64,000 nt of DNA from contig NC_087065.1 in NCBI RefSeq assembly GCF_963678635.1, positions 46,750,381 through 46,814,380 on the forward strand. The letters run 5' to 3'. The notes under the pieces are model-generated. The model had not been told where the DNA came from, ran no database searches, and was given only the letters and a program-made list of their open reading frames with translations. The translations under genes were made by a program, and so were the position numbers. Source of the DNA: Symsagittifera roscoffensis. Taxonomy: Eukaryota; Xenacoelomorpha; Acoela; Convolutidae. Position 1 is the first letter of the stretch. Every line of letters begins with the position of its first letter. Below, piece by piece: positions 1-10,093 of this stretch.

Positions 1-389
1 GCGCAGAAAAGTCAGGAGAATAATCACCGCAGCTACCTGAACGTGTAGTATCGCTCCGATTTCCAGGACTCAGAAAACTCTGATCCGATTTTGAAGAATG
101 GTTGAGATAGTCAGAATTCGTGGTCAGGTCAACAATCTGGTTTTCTTCGTCGTCAGATTGGTCGTTCGGCGCGCAAAAGCTGTCTATAAACGAGTAGCTT
201 TTGTGGGGGTCCAAACCTTGATGGAGACTTCTCGGGTGAACGTTTCGGTTTTGTGCTGACTCGACTTTATAAAGGAAGTTTTTGGGCGGGATTGGGGGAC
301 GTTTTTGGAGGTTGAAAGCTGCTTCGAGGTTCATTGCCGCACTGTTGCTAGCCGATCCCGCTTTTTGAATAGCAGCTGAGTTCATGTAC
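1..389 (-). CDS. PLCH-like: Candidate PLC exon 9 (long-isoform tail), partial
   Basis: On the minus strand a polypyrimidine tract and TTTTAG acceptor (392-390) precede an open frame of about 129 codons that runs off the window edge. Its first base completes the AAG codon left by the alternative donor at 8982/8981, so the phase fits exactly. The product is Ser/Asp-rich and contains a proline motif (KRPPIPPKNFLY), similar in style to PALPPK and PQNFLY in exon 8. Mammalian PLC-eta genes are known for alternative C-terminal tails. It could instead be an exon of another gene, but strand, phase and composition favour PLC. Confidence 0.6.
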
Positions 390-987
390 CTAAAACAGAC
401 CATTAGATTGAAAATATTTTAGATCTAACAATGCAAAAATTACTCGGTTACATTGCAAACAGAACAAAATATTCAGAAAAAAAAGCAAAAAAATTGAAAA
501 GTGTTTGCTCATTTCACACGAAACGAGCCACAACCTGAGTGCCAATGAGCTCAATCAAACTAAAAAAAGGGATGGATGATTACTTTAAAGCATTTCTGCT
601 AAGTTAAAGCTCTCTGAATATCAAGAATACTTTATTTTGGAAACTTTTCATTAAAACTAGCCCAATTTGAATTGGATATAAAGGTAAATTTTTAATCCGC
701 TGCGAGTTCTAAAACTTTAAATCCACTTTCGAAACTAAAACTCATTGTCGTTTTTTCGAGCCATTTCCTTTTTCTCAATTGAAGAGCATATTTTTCCTTC
801 TTTTTAGCAAATGATTTCAAAGTAAATAAAAAAAGGTTATCAAAACTCGAACCGCGAACAATCAAACTCGAGCATGAACTAATTGTAAAGCTGTTTTTGA
901 AAAAAAAAGAAATCAACACTACTTATATGTGTCTTCACTACCTTCATTGACACTAAGAACAAAAAATCCTGAGTCAATTTATTTTTT
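390..987. other. Intron sequence left of the tandem repeats
   Basis: AT-rich intronic sequence downstream (in PLC orientation) of the retrotransposon. No coding signal, RNA gene or clear repeat boundary. The short open frame around 692-919 has no recognisable motif. Confidence 0.5.
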
Positions 988-1253
988 GCTGCCCAATCTT
1001 GTATAAAAATTGGCTTATTCTTTACTCGCACTATAAAAGTTCCTTTCAACTTTGATATTTCAAAAATGATTTGAGTGGTCTAAAATTGGTCTCAAAAATT
1101 GATTTGATAATCTTTGGACTAATTTAGGACCTAAAACAAAACGTTCACTGAACATAAAAATCCAACATCCTGATTTGAGATTTTTTTTGGCTGCCCGTTT
1201 CTTGCAAGAATAATTTGGTTCATTCAGAATACACTAAACAGTTCCTTTCAACC
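988..1253. repeat. Degenerate ~200-bp tandem repeats, left part
   Basis: Two unit starts are visible as GCTGCCC at 988 and 1190 (period about 202 bp). Each is followed by CTTG, ATTTGG/ATTGGC, TTCAACC or similar, a 'caaaaattgattTGA' block and 'TTTTGGACTA'. The array resumes after the retrotransposon at 7794, showing the insertion split a unit. Confidence 0.7.
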
Positions 1254-1467
1254 TGATAAAATGTTTCTTTGTTACGGATAATTCTACTTAGTTACAAATA
1301 AGATATGTTTAAAAAGTGAATTAATCTCTAAATTAAAACATTAAAAAGTGAGCGATCATTCTCTCCGTCGGAGAGAATGAAGATAACAAGGTCAAATCTA
1401 AATTAACCAATTAAAAATACTTGAAGACTAATTAAATGAAATAAGACGAATGGTATGATTCGCAACA
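1254..1467 (-). repeat. 3' LTR of the gypsy-type element
   Basis: 214 bp, minus-strand order TGTTGCGAATC...TTATCA. A purine run (AAGGGGAA, RC of 1468-1475) immediately upstream is a plausible polypurine tract. It contains a perfect hairpin palindrome at about 1359-1381. Confidence 0.93.
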
Positions 1468-1763
1468 TTCCCCTTAGTGGGAAAAAAATTAAAGTACTAA
1501 GCGCCATAATACATAACATGATATCTAACCCTTTTTCTTCCTCTCGAGAAGTCTAACAAGGATTGAAAATTAAATACTGCACGATATAACAAATGAATTT
1601 TAGTGCTCCGAAGGAATGACTGAATTAGAAAGAATGATATAATTCCTAATTCCGGCGGATTATAATCCATGGTTACAAAATAAGTAAACTCTAACTGCAC
1701 TGAAACGAAACACTAGTAAGACTATCAATGTCTAAATGCAATTTTTCAAGTTTTTGATTTTGT

Positions 1764-4383
1764 TTAACTGTCCCCTTCCATGAATTTTTCTAGCTCGGCG
1801 TTAAAAATTTCGCTGTCTAAGTCTATGTAGTTGTCGAAACTATTCACCGCATCTCTCAGGGACTCGTCAGTGGAGGCAATGGAGATTTGATCAGAAGATG
1901 GGGAGCACGCTGGGCCCGGTGCACGGTCCTCCGGTTGGATGTCGTAAATGTGTGCCTGGTTATCCGAGGGATTTTCTCTGATGGTTTGTGTGAAGGAGCC
2001 CGAACTGTCGCCCTCGTCCAGAGATATTGGATTATTTGTGGAGCCTGGTTGGTTTTCGATCTCGTCTACAAAATCTATGTAAAATCGTTTACCATAGAAT
2101 TGTGGGGGTCGAACATTTCGACACGAACCTCTTAATTTAAAATCATTACCAGTGATAGTGTTTTCCTTTGGATGCCTTTCCTCAGTAATCGTAATTTCGT
2201 CGGAGGAGTCTTCTATCTCAAAGACTGGAAATTCGACCAGATTTTCTCCCTCCAGTTTTTTTGTTAAATCCAAAGGAGTGTTTGGGCCCTCCGTTGTCGT
2301 AGCAGTATAAGGTTCGCCAGGTGGGTGTGAGGTAGTTTGAGGTGCTGGTTTTATACTAATTGGGCATTCCGCTGTATCCGTAGATTGGAGTTGTTCGTCT
2401 AAAATCTCAGATTTTATATTAGTTTGATATGTTTGAGGATCTAATGATGGGGTAGGTTCTTCATTAAAAATGTGGTTATCCGAAAAGAAGCGTTTTCTTA
2501 TCATTTCTCTGCATGGAAAACCTCCCGCAATCCATTCCCAATCACTTATGTCCGACGTGTCCGACGGAATGAACATGGATTCATCACCTGCTAAATATCC
2601 TGTGTTCAAATTCGAGGCTTTATTTCGGTTTCGTTTCGATTTGTTGAGTTTGATAGGTTGTTTTATTCCTCTAGATCTAGTGGTGACCGGGGTAAGAGAC
2701 TTTGTATGTCGTCCTGTCTTAGGGCCTGGTTTCCGCGTCTGTTGTGGCTTCGATTTGTTGGTCTTTCTTGGACCTACTTGTAAATCATTGTTAGAAAAGG
2801 AGGGAAAAGAGATATTTCCTTTGAATGAACGGATTGTAGAAGATTTAGACTTTGGGATGGCGATGTCCGATTTTCTAATTATTTTTCCGTCGGATAGTTC
2901 AACCGTGGAATTTGTTGAGTTTATTATTTTCTGACCCAGTTGTTTATAGAAGGGATTTCCGTTTATACTTCCGTTGGTTTTACGTAGTAAATTACCTTTA
3001 AGCGGGCTGTTTAAGGACACTCGGGAAGATGAAGGTTTTGGAGTTGTAAGATGGTCCGAATCGTAGCCTTTCCCCAATGGTGACTGGTTCTTTTTCGGTA
3101 CAAGAGAGTCTTTGTATCCGTCCTCTATCCGATCGTCAGCGTTCCAGTCAAGGGCCCTTTCTCTGCTTAAGATCGACTTCCCTTTGTCTAAAAATCCACC
3201 GGATAATTTACTAGATGCCAATTGCTTCCAGATCGTGTTCGGTTTTCTATTAAAGTGTATTTCAAACGGTGAACATTTTATTTTTAATTGAAAGGAAGAT
3301 CGTAAATTCCAAATGATTTTCGAGATGGCAGTTTGTAATGTAGGTTTTTGTTGTTCTAAAGACATTGCTAATAATTTGATTTTTACAGTATGAACAAGTT
3401 TTTCTACAAGACCATTAGAACGATGGTCCCCAACTGTACAAAATATTAATTTGATATTAAAAGAATTACAAAATAATTTAAAATCCTGACTAGTAAAACA
3501 GGATGCGTGGTCAACACGAATAGAGTTAGAAATCCCATGGAGATAAAAATAATCTTGAAGGAATTCGATTGCCGTGTTTGATGACGTTGAAGATGTAATT
3601 TTAGCTGAAGGAAATTTCGAAAAACGATCTTTACATAATAAGATGTATTTATTGTTTCCCCAGGTGTTATCTAATGGGCCGGCAAAATCGAGGTTTAATT
3701 CCTCATTAGGTTCAAATAAAGCGGGAAGTTCGCTAATTTATGTGGTAGGCATGATGCTTTTTATATTCTTACCAGTTTGGGTGCATTGTGTGCAGTTAAT
3801 CCCGTGGAAGTAAATTTGTCGGTTTATATGAGGCCACCAAATATATTGTGCCAGGTATTTCAAACCGAATTGGGTGGGATTCGTGTAAGGTTTTTAAAAC
3901 GGCGTTTGTAAGTGTAAAAGGAATAACCAATTTTCCATCCATATATAATAGTCCGTCGGATTCATGAAGGTCTTTCGAAAATTGGTGCAAGTAACGGGAA
4001 TTTGCGTTGATGTTTTTTACTTTTTTCTGTAAAGCCTTCACAATTGGGTTTAGCATCTCATCATCTTCCGTTAGTAATGCGACCAACTTTGCATTGAATA
4101 ATGTATTTAAATCCCAAGGTCTTTCAGGTAATTTGAGATTTTTGCGAAATTTAGCTACTAACTTTTTGTGCTCTGAGAAAATTTGGAAATCGATTGAGAC
4201 CTGTATCCCGGAAGTGGGAGGATTTACTACAGTTTGGTTATTTGACATATTTACACTATTTGTAAGTTTAAGATCCGAAGGATTACTAATTAAGCTACTA
4301 TTAAGAATTAAAAAATAAATAAAGGCTGAATTTGATAGAAAGATTTTAGTAGAGTCTGTGCTTGAGAAATTCGAGGGAATCAT
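1764..4383 (-). pseudogene. Integrase and long C-terminal tail of the gypsy-type element (broken)
   Basis: The N-terminal part (4383-3796) precedes a frameshift near 3850. The Cys pair of the zinc domain (CTQC) lies near 3790, and an in-frame TAA occurs at 3740-3738. From 3737 to 1764 the frame is open. D at 3689-3687, D at 3512-3510 and E at 3404-3402 form a DD35E core. Further on, NPFYKQLGQK...TVELSDGKII near 2950-2870 resembles a GPF/Y-type domain. It is followed by a long basic then acidic, Ser/Pro-rich tail ending at FMEGDS. No transmembrane env is present; the tail function is unknown. Confidence 0.82.
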
Positions 4384-6450
4384 TTAGAGTTACAAAATTC
4401 TGTTCTATAGTGTTTTTGATTGCAGATTGAAATGGAAGAATTGACGAAATTCAACGCTGTAATTATTACGTGGTTTCGTAATTTCGTGTAATGGGAATTT
4501 TCCGATATTGAACTAATTGAATTACGTAATGAATTTTCGTTATCCAAAGGATTGAGTGCGTTATATATTTTTTTGGTAGTTGCAACTACGAATTCTTCGT
4601 CATAATGTGATGGGGGAATTGCTTTACCCGAAGGAGTTCTTGAAATTAAGTCGGTAAAACCCATATCTTTTCCCGCTAAATGCTTTATAGTAAAATTAAA
4701 TGGTAAAAGGCGATCTACCCATCTTGTCAATCGGCTATGATACGTTTTGTTTCCGTAATTAGATGACAAAGCGGAAAGGAGGGCTTTGTGATTGGTAATA
4801 ATTTCGAATTCAGAGCCGTAGAGATAGTTTTTGTAATGTTCCACCGCCCATACAACTCCTAATAGCTCTAATTCGTTTGTTGAATATTTGGATTCATGAG
4901 GATTTAAAAATCTTGAAGCGAATGACACTGTTTTCCAAACGTTCTCATGAAGTTGTTCAAGGGATGCACCTAACCCGTTATGTGAAGCATCAGTTTTTAC
5001 TCTCGTGGGCCTTTTGACGTCGAAAAGGGTGTTTTCTGTAAGATTGACTATTTCTGATTTAATTTTATCGAATTCTTTTGTGTGATCTTCATTCCAAAGG
5101 AAAATCGACTTCTTGTTTAAAAGAGGTCTTAGCGGGCTTCCGAGGGATGCTAAATTTGGTACAAATTTAATGTACTGATTAGTTGACCCGAAGAATGATC
5201 TTAATTCCTTAAGATTTTTTGGAATTGGGATATCTTTAATTGCTTTGGTTTTATCGAATAGTGGGGCGATTCCGGATTTCGATATTTTAAAGCCGAGCCA
5301 TTCGATTTCTTTTTGGAAAAATTTGCATTTCGACCATTTAACTCCGAAATTGTAACTATTTAGCGTTGATAAAATTTTATAGACAATTTTCTTGTGGTCC
5401 TTAAAACTTCCTTTGGAAGCGACTAATATGTCGTCAAGGTAACAATTTGTAAAGGAATATTTCCCAGAGTTGATTCCATGACTCTTTGAAACTCGTTTGG
5501 CATATCGCCGAGTCCGTAAAAACCGGTTAAAAATTGATAAGTGCCTGTTATATCTCCGCCAACTAGGCTAAAATTGCATTGGCTGCTAGTAAAATTGCCT
5601 AGCGAAAGTTGACTATATGCATTTTTTAGGTCTAGATTGGTGAACCATACTTCTCCGGCGGAATTGTTTGAAATTTGAGCCGCTACATTATCCACTAATT
5701 CGTGTATATTGGGCATCTGGTATTTGTTCTTGTAAATTTGTTTGTTGATAAATTTTGAATCTGGGCTAACTTTATCGATTTGTCTTTTTTACAAGTGATA
5801 ACTATCGGAATAATAAATCTGTCCTCATCGCAGTTTTCTAATTTCTTGATATATCCTTCGGATTTGAGTCGGTACAATTCTGATTTTACTGAATCCAGTA
5901 AGTGTAAAGGGACCCTCCTGCCTTTTAGCTGAATTGGCTTTAGTGGTTCGTGAAAGTGTGTTATTTTTGTTTGGTTTTTTATTTTTCCAATCCGAAGGAA
6001 TAATTGTTTGAAAGTTTTTGAAATCATGTCTATTTCATTATCTATGTCAAGTGAGGTAACTGAATTGATGGACTTACAAGTTCTCTTGTTGGTGAGTGTT
6101 GTGTATTGTTTTTGTGAAACTTCGATTCCGACTTTTGGTATATTGTCGTTTCCCAAGATGTTTATTTCGTGGCCTTGTGTTAGGAAGAAGTGGCATTCCT
6201 TGTGAGACCATCCATTTGAGAAAATTGGAACGATTACCTTTCCAGTGATATTTATTGCATTGTTCGTGAATCCGCAATAAAGTTCTTTAGTCGCTTTATC
6301 CACTGGATATACTTTCACATAAGGGTCTCGTAACTTCAACTCGTGTAATACATTCTGTTTAAAGAAGCTTACAGGGTTAGCTGAATCCACCTGTATATTG
6401 AGAATTACTTGGTTTTCATTTCCTAGGCCAATATTTAATAGTTTCTTCAA
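4380..6450 (-). pseudogene. Protease, RT and RNase H of the gypsy-type element (broken)
   Basis: The first frame (6450-5695) has an aspartic protease motif near 6370 (VDSANPVSF; Asp kept, following Gly replaced by Ala) and the first RT blocks. A frameshift near 5716 leads to 5716-5423 with the WFTNLDLKNAYSQL block. A one-base change near 5425-5435 shifts into the frame holding the YLDD box, which I read as open down to 4380 through thumb/connection and RNase H. RNase H keeps the DAS and ELELL motifs, but the later TDHK-type motif reads TNHK (near 4795), replacing an expected Asp. The frame ends in TGA overlapping an ATG at 4383. Confidence 0.85.
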
Positions 6451-6502
6451 TTCCTTTCCTTGATCGTCGTAGATAGTTGTTACGTTTAATACTGAAGAGT
6501 AA

Positions 6503-7581
6503 TCATCCGCAGCATTCTCTATTAGCGCGGTCGATATTTACATCTGGTTGTTTCGAAGGATAATTACAATATGTATTATTTACAATTTGACTATCCACAA
6601 TATTTACATTTTTACGGCGTGATTTACAGAGTCTAGTAAAACGTCCGTGATATTTACAAGTCGTACAAGTCGTATCTTTAGCGGGGCAAACCGCCAGGTG
6701 TCCTTTGGTAAAATTTCCGCCGCATTTCATACATGTGTTAGTTCTTTCGATGTTTAGGGTGGGTTCTCTTTTTACATTAAAATGATTAAAAGATTTGTTG
6801 GAAGAGTATCCGTTGGATTTAAAAGTACTCGTCATTTTGATGTGGTTTGTTATTCCTTTTTCGTCAACCAGGGCTACATTTAAGGCTTCTAGTGGAGGTA
6901 AGGTTTCCGTGAGAAGTTTCCGTTGGATGTCCGAGTTCTTCATGTTATTGATAAAAATATCTCGAATCCACTCATCTTCTGTGGGAATGTCACATCTTTT
7001 TGCCATTTCTGCAAAAGCCCCCCAGAATTGTTCTAATGATTCTCTGTCCCTCTGTTTTCTGTTTAATAGCTTGTGTCTTTTGAAGGTTATGTTTGTCTTT
7101 CTCACAAAAGCTATGGACAAATTTTCCCAAAATTCTTTGAAAGAATTTTGTAGAACTTTAACTCTCGTGAACTTTTGGCCGAATATTTTCTTTCCTTCGT
7201 TTCCGAGGGCTAGATAAAGTATGGATCTGAGTTTTTTGTCCGCCTCTTCAAGTCTCATGCCGTTGAATTTCTTAGTTTCTGACTTTATTGAGGCCATTTC
7301 TTTGTCATCGAACCTCTTCTGTTCTCGAATATTCCTCTCAATGCGAGATGTTTTTTGAGCGTCGGATTTGTTTTCCGGCGGATTTTCCAATGTTGGGGAA
7401 GTGGGTGATATCGTTCCGATGGATTCAAGAGATTTTCGATATCAATATTCTCCTTTGCGATTATTGCTAGTTGGAATAAATCGCTTCACTCCTCCCAAGG
7501 AATTCGTGGGTCCACTGTGTGGTTTTGCCAAAATGAAGGTATACCTCTCACGTTTGATTCGTTGCTGTTTGACTGCGCCAT
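6503..7581 (-). pseudogene. gag of the gypsy-type element (broken)
   Basis: Translation from the ATG at 7581-7579, whose first base is the last LTR base, gives an N-terminal gag-like segment stopped by TGA at 7488-7486. The downstream part is in another frame from about 7395, so a frameshift is also present. The C-terminal region (about 6640-6740) has two Cys clusters. The first (CMKC...HLAVC) has unusual spacing. The second is CX2C-X4-R-X4-C, with Arg where the zinc-binding His is expected. The protein would package element RNA. Confidence 0.75.
7564..7580 (-). promoter_or_regulatory. Putative tRNA primer-binding site
   Basis: The minus-strand sequence directly abutting the 5' LTR is TGGCGCAGTC..., starting with the TGG complementary to a tRNA CCA end. 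The first ten bases would pair with a tRNA-Ser whose acceptor begins GCAGUCG; that tRNA assignment is from memory. The gag ATG overlaps the LTR/PBS boundary. Confidence 0.6.
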
Positions 7582-7793
7582 GATAAAATGTTTCTTTGTT
7601 ACGGATAATTCTACTTAGTTACAAATAAGATATGTTTAAAAAGTGAATTAATCTCTAAATTAAAACATTAAAAAGTGAGCGATCATTCTCTCCGACGGAG
7701 AGAATGAAGATAACAAGGTCAAATCTAAATTAACCAGCTAAAATACTTTAAGACTAATTAAATGTAATAAGACGAATGGTATGATTCGCAACA
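7581..7793 (-). repeat. 5' LTR of the gypsy-type element
   Basis: 213 bp, matching 1254-1467. The same palindrome is present with a different central base (A instead of T on the plus strand), arms unchanged. Confidence 0.93.
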
Positions 7794-8115
7794 CAACCGT
7801 GCTTTGAATTGAACAAATATCTTTCAAAAATTGAGTTAACTGGGTCTAAATTTGGTCTCAAAAAACTGATCTGACAATTTTTGGACTATTTTAGACCCTA
7901 AACCTCTACGCTCATTGGCGCTTGAAATGAAAAATCCTGATTCGATTTACTTTTCTGCTTCCCGTTTCTTGTAAAAAAAAATAATTTGGCTCATTCAGCG
8001 CTCACTATAATTTTTTTTTTCAACCGTGATTTGAATTCAACAAACATATTTCAAAAATTGAGTTGACTGGGTGTTGTAAAAAACGATCTGTTAATTTTTG
8101 GACTAGTTAAGAGAA
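7794..8115. repeat. Degenerate ~200-bp tandem repeats, right part
   Basis: Continues the array interrupted at 1253. CAACCGTG...TTTGAATT...TTTCAAAAATTGAGTT occurs at 7794 and again near 8021, with the next unit start (GCTTCCCGTTTCTTG) at 7956. Units are diverged and carry no coding sequence. Confidence 0.7.
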
Positions 8116-8189
8116 TAAACAAAATCATAATAAACAAAAATCGAGCTAATTGGCTAATATCAGATTCAACTTACCTGAATTTACTCATT

Positions 8190-8560
8190 ATTGTTCCTTT
8201 TTTCGAAAAAAGTGGCAAAATATTTTTGCTTGGTGTGGCTTTTTCTTTCAGATCAACTTCAAATTTTAACTAGCCATTATTGTTTCAAATTGTTTGTGAA
8301 CAATTTTTGAATTAACGGATGTTTGAAAGTTATCAATATAGCCAATTTGGGATACTTCCTAACGCGTGAGCGGTTTTATTATGGTGCAGAAATTGTTTAA
8401 AATTAAACTGAGGCAAACTTAACGCATCATTTCACATGGCACGTGGGGAGGGATTTTTTTAAATCTTGTTTTTTTTTTAATTTTCCCATTTTATTTTTTA
8501 TCATTTTTCAAAACAACAGGGAAACAATTCGAAAATTTGACAAATTTCGGTGAATCTATT
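8190..8560 (+). repeat. Diverged copy of the 31-kb foldback repeat arm
   Basis: Shares an ordered series of motifs with 31066-31440: GGTGTGGC/GGTGG with T-run and CTTCAGA, CAACTTCAAATTTTAACTAGCCATT, CCAATTTGGGA, AACGCGT-AGCGG, then GGCACGTGGGGAGGGAT-TTTTT followed by TTTT-ATTACTTTT-like sequence. Strongly diverged but collinear, so the family is dispersed. Confidence 0.6.
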
Positions 8561-8689
8561 TTTTAAAAAAATCCGCAGTAAATGCTATATTTGTAGAGCA
8601 AGTTGCAGAACAATCGAGTACAATTAATCTTAATGATGATTGAGATTTTTTCGTGATTTAATGAAACTCCTAAAAAACCAAAATTCCTC

Positions 8690-8928
8690 AAACCATTAAG
8701 ACCAATTACCCACGAGGGAAAGGACGAACATGCGAGCTGTACAGTTCATCACGGCGAACCGCTCTTGTGCCCTTGCTTAAAAACTACGTGCAATTTTATA
8801 AATTATTTTTCTGGGCTGGGTAATGTTGCCTCACCCTCAAGCAACGTGCACGGATCATGGTGGGCCTCGAACATCCGACCTTTCGATTCGATTGATAGGC
8901 GGAGACGCAACCACTTCACCACCGCTCA
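8690..8928 (-). repeat. tRNA-derived SINE (or tRNA pseudogene with tail)
   Basis: On the minus strand the head at about 8928-8860 has a pol III A box (TGGTGAAGTGGTTGCG, near 8922-8907) and a B box (TGTTCGAGGCC, near 8874-8862) spaced as in a tRNA. An unrelated body follows (about 8860-8690). The head does not fold into a clean modern tRNA by eye, so I call it a SINE. It lies within the last PLC intron or short-isoform 3' UTR. Confidence 0.65.
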
Positions 8929-8978
8929 AAACATTCAGATTTTTATGAAACATCTTGTTTGAAACATATTTTTTACTC

Positions 8979-10093
8979 TTACTTTGACTTCTGTTTCCCT
9001 GAACTTCTCTGATTATATTGACCGCTGTTGAGAGATCCTGTCGTCATAGACCTAGAACCGTGCCACCTTTCTCTCACTATATCCCTGCCAGTGGCCCTTC
9101 TACCGTTTCCCTCCAGTTTGTCCAAAGACAATCCAGTTGAAAAGCGCATGAACGGCGTTTTTTCAGGGGTCCCTCCATTTGATTCTGTAGATTTTGAGGA
9201 CTGGTTTAAACTTTCGTCCGTTTCGACGTTTGACTCTTCTATTACTCTATACAACTGCTCATTTGTCGGACTTGCCACCGAATAAAGAAAATTTTGAGGT
9301 CTTCTGTATGAAGTTTGAGGTGAGCCTGCTGAACCGTTAACTTTCGCAACTCTATCAAATTGAATAGAAGTCGGCCGATTGTTTTTCTCGCTAATTCGAC
9401 TGTCACCATGGCCGAAATTGGCTCTCATTCCTTGATCCGATTCGCTAACCGTGCGTTTTTCTCGGAACGACTGGTATCGCTTCGGAGGCAGAGCTGGCTT
9501 GTTACTCTGATTTTCAGATTCCAAAGATAACATGTCATCGGACACCGAAAGACTTTTCGCTTTTCGATGCTCGGCAGAGAGCAAAACTTCGGCTTTCGCA
9601 GCTTCCTCGAGCATTATATTTAATTTATCGTGTTCAGATAGGGCAAAACTTGACCTTGGTTGACTCCCGGTTGAGGAAGGATCCACGTTTAAATATTGTT
9701 TCTGATTAGTCGAACTGTTTCTGAAAAAAGATTCAGTAGATATTTTACCCTGTGGTTTCATTTGAGGGAAGTTTTGTGTTTCTGGCGACTCGGTTCGGTC
9801 GACACGAGAAGGCGAGTTCATTGACGAGTTGCTAAGGAACCCGCTGTCTCGATCACTTACTGCTTCCAAGTTTCGATCGGCTTTCTCGTAAAGTGTGGGA
9901 GGGATGTCGTAATGATGTGGGGTCGAGTTAGACTTCCGGAAAGATCCCCTCAGAGATCTTTTGATGAAGGAGGCTCGCTTGAGAATGCCTAGCGAGAATT
10001 GGTTAGTCTTGCTGGCCTGAACATGTTCTTCGATAGAAACCCTGCATAGAATAGACACGGGTGTTTTTCCGGACAAATTTATTGATCGGAAAC
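8979..10093 (-). CDS. PLCH-like: PLC exon 8: end of C2 and Ser-rich tail, with stop
   Basis: After acceptor TTTCAG it encodes [16 protein letters not shown], the last C2 strands, and then a basic, Ser-rich tail. The tail has a proline motif (PALPPKR) that could bind SH3 domains and no membrane segment. It ends ...GKQKSK then TAA at 8981-8979. The last codon and stop (AAG TAA GAG) also form a good donor, cut after 8983, that would remove the stop; see the exon at 1-389. Confidence 0.9.

Larger units (their letters stand above)
1254..7793 (-). mobile_element. Ty3/gypsy-type LTR retrotransposon, inactivated
   Basis: A full-length 6.54-kb element on the minus strand. It has two LTRs beginning TG and ending CA, a perfect 5-bp target duplication (CAACC at 1249-1253 and 7794-7798), a primer-binding-like sequence directly after the 5' LTR, gag with zinc-knuckle Cys clusters, then protease, RT (YLDD), RNase H and a DD35E integrase. 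The order protease-RT-RNase H-integrase places it in Ty3/gypsy rather than Copia. By eye the LTRs differ at five bases and one 1-nt gap, implying fairly recent insertion. Several stops and frameshifts inactivate it. No env is seen. It sits in the last PLC intron in the same transcriptional orientation. Confidence 0.93.

Noticed and set aside
1887-2934. Plus-strand open frames of 82 and 154 codons
   Set aside because: They are the complement of the integrase-tail frame of the gypsy-type element, with no motif of their own.
1764-3365. Long tail after integrase considered as a possible env
   Set aside because: No signal peptide or transmembrane segment; basic then acidic soluble composition in frame with integrase.
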